Shown here in pieces: positions 32,290 to 41,682 of a stretch of DNA of 64,000 bases (its first letter is position 1; each line of letters opens with the position of its first letter). The notes beneath the pieces are model-generated. The model ran no database searches, had not been told where the DNA came from, and worked only from the letters and a program-made list of their open reading frames with translations. The position numbers and the translations under genes are program-made. This DNA comes from Marinomonas gallaica (GTDB taxonomy: Bacteria > Pseudomonadota > Gammaproteobacteria > Pseudomonadales > Marinomonadaceae): contig NZ_LTAX01000018.1 in NCBI RefSeq assembly GCF_001639745.1, positions 1 to 64,000 on the forward strand, in the 5' to 3' direction.

Positions 32290-32853
32290 TTATACGGCAG
32301 GGTATAAAATGGCAGCGATCCCCATTAAGACAAACAAAACACATGCCGCGATACGTGTTTTCTTGGGATCAATTCGTTGCATTAGCCATTGACCGGCGTA
32401 TACAACGGGCACATTTGCGATCAGCATACCAATCGTTGAACCAACGGTTACCCATAGTACCGAATGATAGTTAGCACCTAATAATACGGTAGCAATCTGT
32501 GTCTTGTCGCCCACTTCTGCAATGAAAAACAAGATAAAAGTGGCGAAAAAGGCTCCAGACTTTAGGAATTTGCTTTCTTCGCTGTCATCTTTATCTGGAA
32601 TCAGTATCCACAGGCCGACGACTATAAAGCTAGCACCGATTACCCAGTTTACCCAAGTACCCGGAATCCAGTGAGTAATTTGAACGCCAATCCACGCAGA
32701 GATTAAATGGTTAATGATGGTCGCAGCAACGATGCCAAGCACTATTTGGAACTTTGACGAGAATCGAGCAGCGAGAAACAGCGCGAGCAATTGGGTTTTA
32801 TCACCCATTTCGGCTAGAGCAACGGTAGAGATTGAGGTAAGGACGGCTTCCAT
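32290..32853 (-). CDS. TMEM165/GDT1-family manganese exporter
   Basis: A 187-residue inner-membrane protein with six hydrophobic helices in two repeats, each with the family E-x-G-D-K-T signature: ALAEMGDKTQLLAL near residue 15 and IAEVGDKTQIATV near 110. Members of this UPF0016 family export Mn2+ (MneA in Vibrio). The gene is preceded by a sequence with the conserved features of the manganese-sensing yybP-ykoY riboswitch, which strongly supports a manganese role. It ends 12 bases before the CBS/DUF294 gene, which may be partly cotranscribed. Confidence 0.93.
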   Translation of the reverse strand: MEAVLTSISTVALAEMGDKTQLLALFLAARFSSKFQIVLGIVAATIINHLISAWIGVQITHWIPGTWVNWVIGASFIVVGLWILIPDKDDSEESKFLKSGAFFATFILFFIAEVGDKTQIATVLLGANYHSVLWVTVGSTIGMLIANVPVVYAGQWLMQRIDPKKTRIAACVLFVLMGIAAILYPAV

Positions 32854-33037
32854 TAAGTGTATCCAACGGTGGGCGATTAAACATAAGACGAATAGCTTGT
32901 GCCCACCTGGAACAAGCGATCGTCTTAAGTCTCATCAATCCAGCGCGTGATGCGTATGGACTCCATTGCCATGAGCGTGAGGCTCAATTATGTTGACAGT
33001 GGATCTTCGTGAACGAAGAAGATTACTCCCTTAAGAG
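32854..33037 (-). promoter_or_regulatory. yybP-ykoY (manganese) riboswitch and expression platform
   Basis: Read on the minus strand, the leader contains the conserved blocks of this class: GGGAGTA near 33024-33030, GTCAACATA near 32988-32996, and GATGAGAC near 32930-32937. The closing P1 stem is formed by tcttaag arms at about 33030-33036 and 32923-32929. Downstream, aagacga (partly the 3' arm of P1) can pair instead with tcgtctt nearer the gene, an obvious anti-P1 switch, and ggtgggc can pair with gcccacc just before the start codon. The aptamer is seen as motif matches by eye; ligand is from the known class. Confidence 0.87.
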
Positions 33038-33074
33038 GACGGGCAGTATAAACGAAGCGGCCCTATAAAAACAA

Positions 33075-33098
33075 TAAAGGCGGGTTGCCCCGCCTTTA
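33075..33098 (-). terminator. Terminator after the BCCT transporter gene
   Basis: taaaggcggg and cccgccttta form a 10-bp stem followed on the minus strand by a T-rich tail, 20 bases after the stop. Confidence 0.9.
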
Positions 33099-33117
33099 TA
33101 ATTATTAAACGTTATGA

Positions 33118-34704
33118 CTAACGCACAAATTTAAGGTCTGACTGTAAGCCTTTAAACAAGCTGACACACATGACCAGTAGCAACACGGTAAATGGCAAAC
33201 CAATGGTAATTGCTGCCGCTTGAATTGCGGTTAAGGCTTCAGAGCCACCCCCCACAAGCAGTGCGACCGCGATAATACCTTCAAGAATAGCCCAGAACAC
33301 ACGTTGTGACATTGGGGCATCAGTTTTACCACCTGCAGTAATGCCGTCAATTACCAGAGAGCCGGAGTCTGAAGACGTCACAAAGAAAACCAGTACTAAG
33401 ACAATCGCAATGAATGAAATGATCGAAGTAAGTGGTAAGTGCTCAAACATTTGGAACATGGCCAATGACGCATCGGTAATGCCGTTTTCTGCGAGTGAGC
33501 CAACACCTTGCTGGACTTGCTCAATCGCTGAGCCACCAAAGATTGCCATCCATACCATAGACACCAGTGTAGGTACTAGCAATACAGCTGTAATAAACTC
33601 ACGAATAGTACGGCCACGTGAAACACGTGCGATAAACATGCCGACAAATGGAGACCAACTGATCCACCAAGCCCAGTAGAAGACAGTCCAGCCATGGTAG
33701 AAGGTTTGGTCTTCACGGCCGACCATGTTACTGAGCGGGATAATATTCTCTAGGTAGCCGACGAAGATGGTTCCCATCGCTCCAAAAATGGCACCTGTGT
33801 GGCCGACAACAAGAACAAAAACCGCTAACAATGCCGCAATGATCATGTTGATGTTAGACAGCAACTTCACACCGCCATCTAAACCACGAGCAACGGAAAT
33901 AATAGCCACCCCTGTTACCACAGCAATGACGATAATCTGCGTTGTCAGAGTGTTTGGGATATCAAATAAGAAGTTCAAACCACTGGTCGCTTGTTGTGCA
34001 CCAAAGCCAAGCGACGTTGCAAGACCAAATATGGTGGCAATAACGGCCAGAATGTCGACAAAGTGACCTAGTACACCCCATACGCGTTCGCCAAATAAGG
34101 GATAGAATGCTGAACGAATGGTAAGCGGTAAGCCTTTGTTGTAGGCAAAGAAGGCAAGCGACAGAGCAACGATCGCGTAAATGGCCCAAGGATGAAGACC
34201 CCAGTGAAACATGGTAGCCCCCATGGCAAGTGATTCTGCCTCGGGCGTATTAGCCACAACATTGAGCGGAGTGCCGTACCAGCCGGTATAGTACGCCACA
34301 GGTTCTGCCACACTCCAGAACATTAGGCCGATACCCATACCTGCTGCGAAGAGCATACAGAACCATGTAAGAGTGGAGTGTTCCGGCTTAGCTTCTGTAC
34401 CGCCGAGACGAATCTTACCCATAGGCAAGACAATCAGCGCTAAACAGAATAGGACGAAGATGTTACCAGCGACCATGAAAAACCAGTCGAATTGATTGAT
34501 CGACCAGCCACGTGCGGCCATTAAGACATCTTTAGCGTTGTCAGGAAAGGCGATGGAGCCGATGACGAAAGCGAAGATAATAAATGCCGAGATGCCAAAC
34601 ACAGGGTTATGCACATCTAATCCGAGGAATTGTACGTTGTCCTGACCCGCTTTATAGGACGTATCGTATTCTTCCCGGCCTTTCTCCGAGGAACCTTTGC
34701 TCAT
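33118..34704 (-). CDS. BCCT-family betaine/choline/carnitine-type transporter
   Basis: A 528-residue inner-membrane carrier with about twelve helices and the BCCT signature region (MFHWGLHPWAIYAIVALSLA, then TVFYWAWWISWSPFVGMFIA with the Trp-rich substrate box). It probably takes up glycine betaine or a related osmolyte driven by sodium, as expected for a marine bacterium. It lacks the long C-terminal osmosensing tail of the BetP type. The ATG at 34704 follows tttggagaaacaat; the longer frame from 34797 has no match. Confidence 0.93.
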   Translation of the reverse strand: MSKGSSEKGREEYDTSYKAGQDNVQFLGLDVHNPVFGISAFIIFAFVIGSIAFPDNAKDVLMAARGWSINQFDWFFMVAGNIFVLFCLALIVLPMGKIRLGGTEAKPEHSTLTWFCMLFAAGMGIGLMFWSVAEPVAYYTGWYGTPLNVVANTPEAESLAMGATMFHWGLHPWAIYAIVALSLAFFAYNKGLPLTIRSAFYPLFGERVWGVLGHFVDILAVIATIFGLATSLGFGAQQATSGLNFLFDIPNTLTTQIIVIAVVTGVAIISVARGLDGGVKLLSNINMIIAALLAVFVLVVGHTGAIFGAMGTIFVGYLENIIPLSNMVGREDQTFYHGWTVFYWAWWISWSPFVGMFIARVSRGRTIREFITAVLLVPTLVSMVWMAIFGGSAIEQVQQGVGSLAENGITDASLAMFQMFEHLPLTSIISFIAIVLVLVFFVTSSDSGSLVIDGITAGGKTDAPMSQRVFWAILEGIIAVALLVGGGSEALTAIQAAAITIGLPFTVLLLVMCVSLFKGLQSDLKFVR

Positions 34705-34980
34705 ATTGTTTCTCCAAATCGTATTTGGTGGTAACAATTGGAATGAAGGCCGTGCATAAACTGAACATAAAACACAACTTCTAAGCAGCCATTCCAATTG
34801 TCGCTCTGCGAGGCAATACCGGTAAGTTGGATTACGTTCGCGTTGATAACGATCAGCTCATAACCCTGAGCTGGCAGCTTTTGAATACGCAACGCCATAA
34901 GCGTCAAATAGCGTCTATGGCTTGCAAAACCGAGAATGGCAGTAAGTTATTTAGATGTCAAATGATTGTAAGGGGATTTT

Positions 34981-36150
34981 TTATTCGTTAATAAACAGCT
35001 CAAGCAGCTCATTAAGGAACAGTTTTCCCTTCTCTGTGGTGCAGATAATTCCTGCATCAAAGCGCTCTTTATCCAGCAATTCTAACGAGACCGCTCGCTG
35101 GCAAGCCTCGAAAAGCTGTGTTGGCACAGTACGATAGGCGTAGATTTCATAGTCCTTTAGCGAAAATGCTTCAAACAGACGTAAGCGGTTCATCATGAAC
35201 TCTAAGGGTAAATCCTCTACATTAATAGCTTCTTTAATAGACAGTGCTTCAGGCAGGTTATTGAGGTAGTGATTCGGATGTCGGGTCTTTCGTGTACGAA
35301 ATATTTCCCCATTTGCCAGTGTGATCTTTCCATGCGCACCTGCTCCAATGCCGATGTAATCACCAAAACGCCAATAGTTTAAATTGTGTTGAGCTTGACA
35401 GTTTTGTTTGGCATTGGCAGAAATTTCATACTGCTGGTAGCCATTTTTCTCAAGCAACTCAAGCCCGGCATCTTGAATATTCCAGAGGGTGTTGTCCTCT
35501 GGCAGAGTGGGCGGGCGGCGGTAAAATTCCGTATTTGGCTCAATGGTTAGCTGGTACCAAGAGAGGTGTTCTGGGTTGAGATCAATAGCAAGTTGTAAGT
35601 CTGCTAAGGCCATTTCGAGGCTTTGATCAGGTAAACCATGCATCAAATCTAAGTTGATATTATCGAAACCGGCTAAGCGAGACTTATCCACAGCTTGGAT
35701 GGCTTCTTCGCGGTTGTGGATTCTTCCTAGGGTTTTCAACAGGTTTGGCTGGAAACTTTGGATGCCAATGGATAGTCGATTGATGCCTGCTTTGCGAAAG
35801 TGGGCGAATTTCTCTTGTTCAAACGTACCAGGATTGGCTTCCATGGTGATCTCAGCGCCATCCACCCAATCGAGCTTCTCACGCAGCGCATCAAACAGCT
35901 GATAGTAGAAATCCGCACTCATTAAGCTTGGTGTGCCACCGCCAATGAACGCTGTTTGAATAGGACGTCCGGCGACATACGCCAAGTCCACGTCGAGATC
36001 CGCCAGCAATTGGTCTAAGTAGGCTTGCTCCGGCAGTTGACCATTTTCTTCAAAGCGATCGGCTTGATGTGAATTGAAGTCACAATACGGACATTTTCGT
36101 ACGCACCAAGGGACATGAATATAAAGGCTTAGAGGCGGTAAATGGCTCAT
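34981..36150 (-). CDS. hemW: HemW, radical-SAM heme chaperone
   Basis: A 389-residue radical-SAM protein with the cluster motif YIHVPWCVRKCPYCDFNSH (C-x3-C-x2-C), GGGTPSLM, and the HemN-type C-terminal domain. HemW proteins, long misannotated as oxygen-independent coproporphyrinogen oxidase, bind heme and deliver it to proteins. The start overlaps the rdgB stop by four bases (ATGA). It is the last gene of the metX-metW-DUF4426-rdgB-hemW run, an order also common in Pseudomonas. Confidence 0.94.
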   Translation of the reverse strand: MSHLPPLSLYIHVPWCVRKCPYCDFNSHQADRFEENGQLPEQAYLDQLLADLDVDLAYVAGRPIQTAFIGGGTPSLMSADFYYQLFDALREKLDWVDGAEITMEANPGTFEQEKFAHFRKAGINRLSIGIQSFQPNLLKTLGRIHNREEAIQAVDKSRLAGFDNINLDLMHGLPDQSLEMALADLQLAIDLNPEHLSWYQLTIEPNTEFYRRPPTLPEDNTLWNIQDAGLELLEKNGYQQYEISANAKQNCQAQHNLNYWRFGDYIGIGAGAHGKITLANGEIFRTRKTRHPNHYLNNLPEALSIKEAINVEDLPLEFMMNRLRLFEAFSLKDYEIYAYRTVPTQLFEACQRAVSLELLDKERFDAGIICTTEKGKLFLNELLELFINE

Positions 36151-36752
36151 AGCATTTGACGGGCTTTAAACGCCTCGACCAGATCTTTTAAGGCTTTGGC
36201 GCGATGACTTAGCTGGTTTTTGACTTCTTTTGGCAAGCTAGCCGAGCTACAGCCTTTTTCAGGCACATAAAAGATGGGGTCATAGCCAAACCCTTCGACA
36301 CCTTCAGCGGATTCCAAAATACGACCTTCCCATGTGCCATGGGCAATAATAGGCGTTGGATCGTCTTTATGACGCATAAAAGCGAGCACACAATGGAAAC
36401 GTGCGCTGCGCTGTTCGGCAGGCACACCATCAAGTTTTTCAAGCAGCAGTGCGTTGTTAGCTTCATTGTTGCCGTGGTCGCCTGCGAAACGCGCTGAGTA
36501 AATCCCCGGCGCACCCTTTAAGAAATCCACTTCGATACCGGAGTCATCGGCTAATGCAGGTAACCCTGTTGCGGCACAGGCGTGACGCGCTTTAAGAATG
36601 GCGTTTTCGACGAACGTTAAACCGGTTTCGTCAGCATCCTCAACGTGAAAGTCTCTTTGAGGTTTTACTTCAAAGTTAAATTGACTTAATAGGGCATTAA
36701 ATTCTTTGATCTTGCCAGTATTGTTGCTGGCGAGCACGATGGTTTGGCTCAT
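36147..36752 (-). CDS. rdgB: XTP/dITP pyrophosphatase
   Basis: A 201-residue house-cleaning nucleotidase that removes deaminated purine triphosphates. It has the family start IVLASNNTGKIKEF, the catalytic ALADDSGIEVDFLKGAPGIYSAR and FGYDPIFYVPEKG. Length fits the family (about 197). It is translationally coupled to hemW downstream. Confidence 0.96.
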   Translation of the reverse strand: MSQTIVLASNNTGKIKEFNALLSQFNFEVKPQRDFHVEDADETGLTFVENAILKARHACAATGLPALADDSGIEVDFLKGAPGIYSARFAGDHGNNEANNALLLEKLDGVPAEQRSARFHCVLAFMRHKDDPTPIIAHGTWEGRILESAEGVEGFGYDPIFYVPEKGCSSASLPKEVKNQLSHRAKALKDLVEAFKARQML

Positions 36753-36762
36753 CTGATTACCT

Positions 36763-37194
36763 TTAGTCCACGTAAACGTGGCGTTGGAATGTGACCGTCA
36801 TGGGTTGGCTGTCTGCACTGAGTTTCGCCTGGACGGTAAATTTTAAAATTTCGTCATCGGTTTTAGTGAAAGGCGCTAGATAGTAAATCGAGTCGCCTTC
36901 TTCAATGGTAATAAACTCTAATGACACGATCTGCCCCAACAGGTTAGTTACCTTAGCGGACACGATTGCGCGTTGAGATTGTGGCAGTGCCCCCGGATCT
37001 TGAGTGGTCACGGCCACATTTAACAAGCCTCGACCTTTGCTGCGAATGAGACCGTATTGATTAGCAATCTGAGGCGTTAAAAAAGTGGATTCGAAGGTGT
37101 TGTAATGCAGCTGATAGGGTCCGAAGTCCGTCACTTGATCTGCGTGGGCAAACGATACCAATAGGGTGGTAAAAACACCTAGAAACCATTTCAT
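36763..37194 (-). CDS. DUF4426 periplasmic protein
   Basis: A 143-residue protein with a Sec signal peptide (MKWFLGVFTTLLVSFAHA) and a beta-rich mature part starting DQVTDFGPYQLHYNTFEST. DUF4426 proteins are typically encoded between metW and rdgB in Pseudomonas and relatives; function unknown. It sits 15 bases after metW and 10 before rdgB. Confidence 0.88.
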   Translation of the reverse strand: MKWFLGVFTTLLVSFAHADQVTDFGPYQLHYNTFESTFLTPQIANQYGLIRSKGRGLLNVAVTTQDPGALPQSQRAIVSAKVTNLLGQIVSLEFITIEEGDSIYYLAPFTKTDDEILKFTVQAKLSADSQPMTVTFQRHVYVD

Positions 37195-37209
37195 AATCTC
37201 TCTCCGACG

Positions 37210-37800
37210 TTAGCGGCTTACTTTGAAAATAGCAGTCTCGCTAAATAAATTGGGCATTAAACGAGTCCACCAATGATCATGCAATTGTCCATCAACAGCG
37301 GCCCAGCGTTGTACTTTTAGGCCTTTGTCCTGACATAAGTCGCGAAAATCGTTAAAAGTACAGAAGTGGATGTTGGGAGTGTCGTACCAATTGTAAGGCA
37401 AGAACTCGGACACAGGCATGTGACCTTTAATGCCTAAGTGTACGCGGTTGCGCCAGTGACCGAAGTTAGGGAAGGTGATGATCGCTTCTTTGCCAATGCG
37501 TAACATTTCATCGAGCAACAAATCTGGTCGACGGAACTGCTGAAGCGCATGCGCCATCACAACCACTTCAAACCCTTGTTCTTCAAAGTTCTGAAGTCCT
37601 TGGTCAATGTCCTGCTCTAGAACAGGGATGCCTCTTTCGATACACATATTAATGTTTTCAGCGTCGATCTCTAAACCATAACCTGCGACATTTTTGTGCT
37701 CGCTTAAGTGGGCAAGCAACGCGCCGTCGCCACAGCCTAAATCTAATACGCGAGAGTTGGACGGGATCCAATCACTGATGAGCTGTAAGTCTGCACGCAT
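37210..37800 (-). CDS. metW: MetW, methionine biosynthesis methyltransferase-like protein
   Basis: A 196-residue class I methyltransferase fold: RVLDLGCGDGALLAHL as the SAM-binding glycine motif and VVMAHALQQFRRPD. MetW acts with MetX in many proteobacteria and is required for its full homoserine acyltransferase activity. The genes overlap by one base (metX stop / metW start), so they are translationally coupled. Confidence 0.94.
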   Translation of the reverse strand: MRADLQLISDWIPSNSRVLDLGCGDGALLAHLSEHKNVAGYGLEIDAENINMCIERGIPVLEQDIDQGLQNFEEQGFEVVVMAHALQQFRRPDLLLDEMLRIGKEAIITFPNFGHWRNRVHLGIKGHMPVSEFLPYNWYDTPNIHFCTFNDFRDLCQDKGLKVQRWAAVDGQLHDHWWTRLMPNLFSETAIFKVSR

Positions 37801-38957
37801 TAGGCATTCTCCTTAGGTAAACATTTAGCAACACGACTTAAAAAACCGCGCAGGGCATTCATGTAGCGTGGAATCGGGAATAAGAATGCATCGTGGCCTT
37901 CAATGGCTTCGATTTTGGTGTAGCTCACATGTTTGCCTGAGCGAATCAAAGCATCAACGATCTCTTCGCTGCGAGCAGGGGAAAAACGCCAGTCTGTTGT
38001 GAACGAGACCAAGAGGAATTCACATTGTGCTTTGCTGAGTACTTTTGCCAAGTCACCGCCTTCGCGCGCCGCCGGGTCAAAGTAATCCAAAGCTTTGGTC
38101 ATCAGCATATAGGTATTGGCATCAAAGCGCTTGGTAAAGGCTTCGCCTTGGTAACGTAGGTAGCTTTCCACCTCAAACTCAACTTCGTAGTTGTATTGGT
38201 AGGTATCGTGGCGCATTTGGCGGCCAAATTTATTGCCCATCGAATCATCGGACAAATAGGTAATGTGTCCTAACATGCGGGCTAAGCCTAAACCATTGGT
38301 CGGTATGGTGTCTTGTTCGATGTATTGACCGTCATGGAATTGTGGATCACGGCGAATAGATTGGCGTGCGACTTCATTAAAGGCGATGTTCTGTGTCGAT
38401 AGCTTAGGTGCTGAGGCGATAATGGCCGCGGCTTGAAGACGGTCAGGGTAACGTACGCTCCAGTCTAAGACCTGCATGCCGCCTAGACTGCCACCGACGA
38501 TGGCCGCAAAGGTTTGAATACCAAAACGATCCGCAAAGCGCGCTTGGGTTTCGACCCAGTCCTCCACGGTCACCATGGGGAACTCAGCACCCCAGACTTT
38601 ACCCGTAGCGGGATTGACCGTTGTTGGGCCAGTGCTACCTGAGCAGCCACCGAGGTTATTCAAACTGATGACGAAGAAGTGGTTGGTATCAATCGGCTTA
38701 CCTGGGCCGATCGCAGAATCCCACCAGCCTGGTTTACGATCTTCCATGGAATGATACCCTGCCGCATGGTGATCGCCGCTCAACGCATGGCAAATCAAGA
38801 TAGCGTTGCTGGCGTCAGCGTTAAGTTCTCCATACGTTTCATAAACAAGCTGATAATTAGGCAGAGTCTGACCACAAGCCAGCACTAACGGTGTATCGAA
38901 GTGTGCTACCTGTGGTGTGATAAGCCCCACAGAATCGACAGGAATGGTATCCGGCAT
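37800..38957 (-). CDS. metX: Homoserine O-acyltransferase
   Basis: A 385-residue alpha/beta hydrolase that acylates homoserine in methionine synthesis. Nucleophile Ser in [13 protein letters not shown], catalytic Asp in [10 protein letters not shown] and His in EGHDAFLF. In gammaproteobacteria with metW next to metX the donor is often succinyl-CoA, not acetyl-CoA; sequence by eye does not decide this. First gene of the operon, with a leader of about 110 bases before the convergent-side terminator of the chemoreceptor gene. Confidence 0.95.
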   Translation of the reverse strand: MPDTIPVDSVGLITPQVAHFDTPLVLACGQTLPNYQLVYETYGELNADASNAILICHALSGDHHAAGYHSMEDRKPGWWDSAIGPGKPIDTNHFFVISLNNLGGCSGSTGPTTVNPATGKVWGAEFPMVTVEDWVETQARFADRFGIQTFAAIVGGSLGGMQVLDWSVRYPDRLQAAAIIASAPKLSTQNIAFNEVARQSIRRDPQFHDGQYIEQDTIPTNGLGLARMLGHITYLSDDSMGNKFGRQMRHDTYQYNYEVEFEVESYLRYQGEAFTKRFDANTYMLMTKALDYFDPAAREGGDLAKVLSKAQCEFLLVSFTTDWRFSPARSEEIVDALIRSGKHVSYTKIEAIEGHDAFLFPIPRYMNALRGFLSRVAKCLPKENA

Positions 38958-39073
38958 AGGTTGTGCGTTTCCTGATGAAAGTAAGCGAAATGCCGCGCTG
39001 TGAGCGACCGATAGAATTCTTTTAATGGAGGCACAGTCTAGCGTTTGCGCTACAGGGCATCAAGAGAGGGACG

Positions 39074-39104
39074 TAAAACCCGACCAGTAATCGTACTGGT
39101 CGGG
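39074..39104 (-). terminator. Terminator after the chemoreceptor gene
   Basis: cccgaccagta and tactggtcggg form a perfect 11-bp stem around a four-base loop, followed on the minus strand by ttttacg, 15 bases after the stop. Confidence 0.88.
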
Positions 39105-39118
39105 CGCTTTTAGAACGA

Positions 39119-41005
39119 TTAGCGCAGGGTGAAGACGCGGGTTTTGTCCGCCAAGCTACTTGCCATGTCGTGAATCTGATGAGCGCTGTTAACAATCAGT
39201 TCTATGGAGTGACTGTCTTCGCTCAGTTGTTGAGCGATTTGATCCATTTCAGTGCTCATTTGTACGGCGGTGCTGGCAACGTCTTGAATAGAGGTCGCCA
39301 TTTCATCAGAGGCCTGTGAGCTGGTCTGCGCGTTATTTTCGATGGTGCGAATGGCACTTTCTGCTTCACCACCATTTTGCTCGATAACACGTAGACGTTC
39401 TTGGCCTTGTTCCATCGTCTCTATTGCTGTTTTGGTGGACGTCTGTATGGTGCTGACAATGTCTGTGATTTTTGAGGTGGCGTCGACGGTTTTCTCGGCG
39501 AGCGAACGGACCTCATCGGCGACTACCGAGAAACCACGGCCTGCTTCTCCTGCACGGGCCGCTTCAATCGCGGCGTTCAATGCAAGCAAGTTGGTTTGGT
39601 TCGCTAGATCATTGATCATGCCGATCACGTTATCAATGTCGGAAGACAAACGACCCAGTTCATCGAGTTGTTTACCCGTTAGGTTAACTGCATCCACGGT
39701 GCCTTTCAGGTTATCCAATACCACACGAATGGTTTTGGCACCGGCTTTCGCAGATTCATAGGTTTCGCTTGAATGCTCGCGAAGCTCAGCGGTGGTTGAA
39801 GATAGGTTGGTGATACGGCCGGATATATCATCCGTTGCAACCGCAAGAGAGCTGGTACGTTCGGTGACGGAGCGATTATTGTCCGCAATATTGGTAATGG
39901 CGCCATTTAAATCATTGACCATTGAGCTCACGCTAGAGGTGGTCATGACAACGTCACTCAACACATTGCCTAAACCGCCGGTCATTTCATTAAGTGATTT
40001 GCTGAGCGCATCAAACTCGTCATTACGTTTGTTGTTAATAGCGGCTTTGGCGGTCATGTCGCCTTCTTTAACCTTGGTTAAATCTGCGATGACTTGCATG
40101 AGTGTATTACGCGCACTACGACCAATGCTCATCATCAATAATAATGAAACAAGAGAGACCGCAATTGAGACGGCTATTAATGTGTAAAGCGATTGATTAC
40201 TTTGTCGGTCTGAGGCGACTTCCGCTTGTTGGACATAATTGCTAATCAACTCAGCGAGAGCCATTTGACCTTCGGCAAATTGGTTCTTTTCTTGATCGAA
40301 GCGTTGTTCTGCTTGTCGCAGTGAGTCGAAGGCTGGCCCGTAAGCTAATAGTGCCTCGTAATATTCTGCGGCCACCGGACCGATGCTGTCTTTGAAGCCA
40401 AAGTCATTTACCTTGGAAATAAAACGGTCATAGCTTTTTTGTAGATCGGCGAGTACTTCAGCGTCTGGATGGCTAAGATAAGTGGCTTCAAATTTGCGGA
40501 CGTTGACAAACTCACGACGCAATAGACTTAGGCGCTCGACATTCGTAGCAATTTGCTCACCTAGCGTAGACACTTTGCCTTTCAAGCCAGATGTATTACT
40601 GAAACCGATGACACTGCGCTGTTTCGCTAACGCCAATAAAGCATTCGCGTAATTTCCTAGTGTGGTTTGAGAGGATTTTAAGGCACTGGCCAACTGTGTT
40701 TGATCGGCCTTTTCTATGTCTTTTTGAAAAATTTCAATGTCTTTTTGTTTTCGAGCTTCCAGTGTGGTGATGTACGCCGTGTAGTTAGCATCATTAAGGT
40801 TACGTAGCTGATCGGCGGCTTCCAGAATGCCAAGACTGACCTTATCGACTCCGGAGCCGATGTCCCCATAAATACGCAGTTTTTGATTGGCCTCTTGTTG
40901 GGCATTCATTCCATTGATAGCGACCAGTGTAACAAGCGTAAAACCAACGACAGCACAAACTAGCAAACACAGCAGTTTGGCCCTAAAGGACAGGTTGTTC
41001 AACAT
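39119..41005 (-). CDS. Methyl-accepting chemotaxis protein
   Basis: A 628-residue transmembrane chemoreceptor. One membrane helix at about 10-32, a long all-helical periplasmic region (about 33-270), a second helix at about 272-295, HAMP (about 298-350), then the signalling coiled coil with the hairpin tip [21 protein letters not shown]. The length and helical look of the sensor suggest a helical bimodular (HBM) domain, known to bind TCA-cycle acids or similar in Pseudomonas. No C-terminal CheR-tethering pentapeptide is present. Ligand unknown. Confidence 0.9.
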   Translation of the reverse strand: MLNNLSFRAKLLCLLVCAVVGFTLVTLVAINGMNAQQEANQKLRIYGDIGSGVDKVSLGILEAADQLRNLNDANYTAYITTLEARKQKDIEIFQKDIEKADQTQLASALKSSQTTLGNYANALLALAKQRSVIGFSNTSGLKGKVSTLGEQIATNVERLSLLRREFVNVRKFEATYLSHPDAEVLADLQKSYDRFISKVNDFGFKDSIGPVAAEYYEALLAYGPAFDSLRQAEQRFDQEKNQFAEGQMALAELISNYVQQAEVASDRQSNQSLYTLIAVSIAVSLVSLLLMMSIGRSARNTLMQVIADLTKVKEGDMTAKAAINNKRNDEFDALSKSLNEMTGGLGNVLSDVVMTTSSVSSMVNDLNGAITNIADNNRSVTERTSSLAVATDDISGRITNLSSTTAELREHSSETYESAKAGAKTIRVVLDNLKGTVDAVNLTGKQLDELGRLSSDIDNVIGMINDLANQTNLLALNAAIEAARAGEAGRGFSVVADEVRSLAEKTVDATSKITDIVSTIQTSTKTAIETMEQGQERLRVIEQNGGEAESAIRTIENNAQTSSQASDEMATSIQDVASTAVQMSTEMDQIAQQLSEDSHSIELIVNSAHQIHDMASSLADKTRVFTLR

Positions 41006-41097
41006 ACATCACCTTCAACCATTAAATTACGATATCGTTCAAAAATAGAGCATTAGGTGTTCAGTATGCAAGCATCGTGCAATTTTAAATAGTAATT

Positions 41098-41682
41098 TTA
41101 AGTTATTACTTTGTATAAGGCGTAAGTGAGCTGTCCAGCGCGCTTTTCTTTTTCGAGCTGCCAGTTGTTTGGTAGGCAGCTCAGGGCGTTTTCACTCTCT
41201 TTTTCGATGTAAATATAACCATTGGGTTTGAGCCATCCTTCAGAAATCATAGGAATGATTTTTTCGAGCAGCCCTTTTCTAAATGGAGGGTCTAAGAAAA
41301 TGACATCGAAGGCTGTTGGTGGGGTGTTAAGGTAAGCCATTGCATCTCTGTTAATCACACTTCCATTGCTGGCTTTTAACGTTGTTAGGTTATGGGTGAT
41401 CTGCTGTGCAACGGCTCGGTTAAGTTCTACAAACGTGCATTCTTTTGCACCACGAGAGAGCGCCTCCAATCCCAGTGCACCAGACCCAGCAAACAGATCC
41501 AAACAGCTCGCCCCAGGAATATCGAAGTTTAACCAGTTAAAAACCGTTTCGCGCACGCGGTCAGTGGTGGGACGTAATCCGTCTAAATCTAAAATGGGTA
41601 ACTGGCGAGAACGCCAATCACCACCAATGATGCGCAGTTTTGATTGGCCTTTAGTGTTATTGGCCTTAGTAGGTTTTCTCAT
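41098..41682 (-). CDS. rsmD: 16S rRNA (guanine966-N2)-methyltransferase
   Basis: A 194-residue RNA methyltransferase with LRIIGGDWRSRQLP at the start, the SAM-binding CLDLFAGSGALGLEALSRGA and the catalytic DVIFLDPPF. It modifies G966 of 16S rRNA during 30S assembly. It overlaps the upstream M16-like gene by four bases (ATGA). The order rsmD / M16 / ftsY is conserved in Pseudomonas-like bacteria. Confidence 0.95.
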   Translation of the reverse strand: MRKPTKANNTKGQSKLRIIGGDWRSRQLPILDLDGLRPTTDRVRETVFNWLNFDIPGASCLDLFAGSGALGLEALSRGAKECTFVELNRAVAQQITHNLTTLKASNGSVINRDAMAYLNTPPTAFDVIFLDPPFRKGLLEKIIPMISEGWLKPNGYIYIEKESENALSCLPNNWQLEKEKRAGQLTYALYKVIT

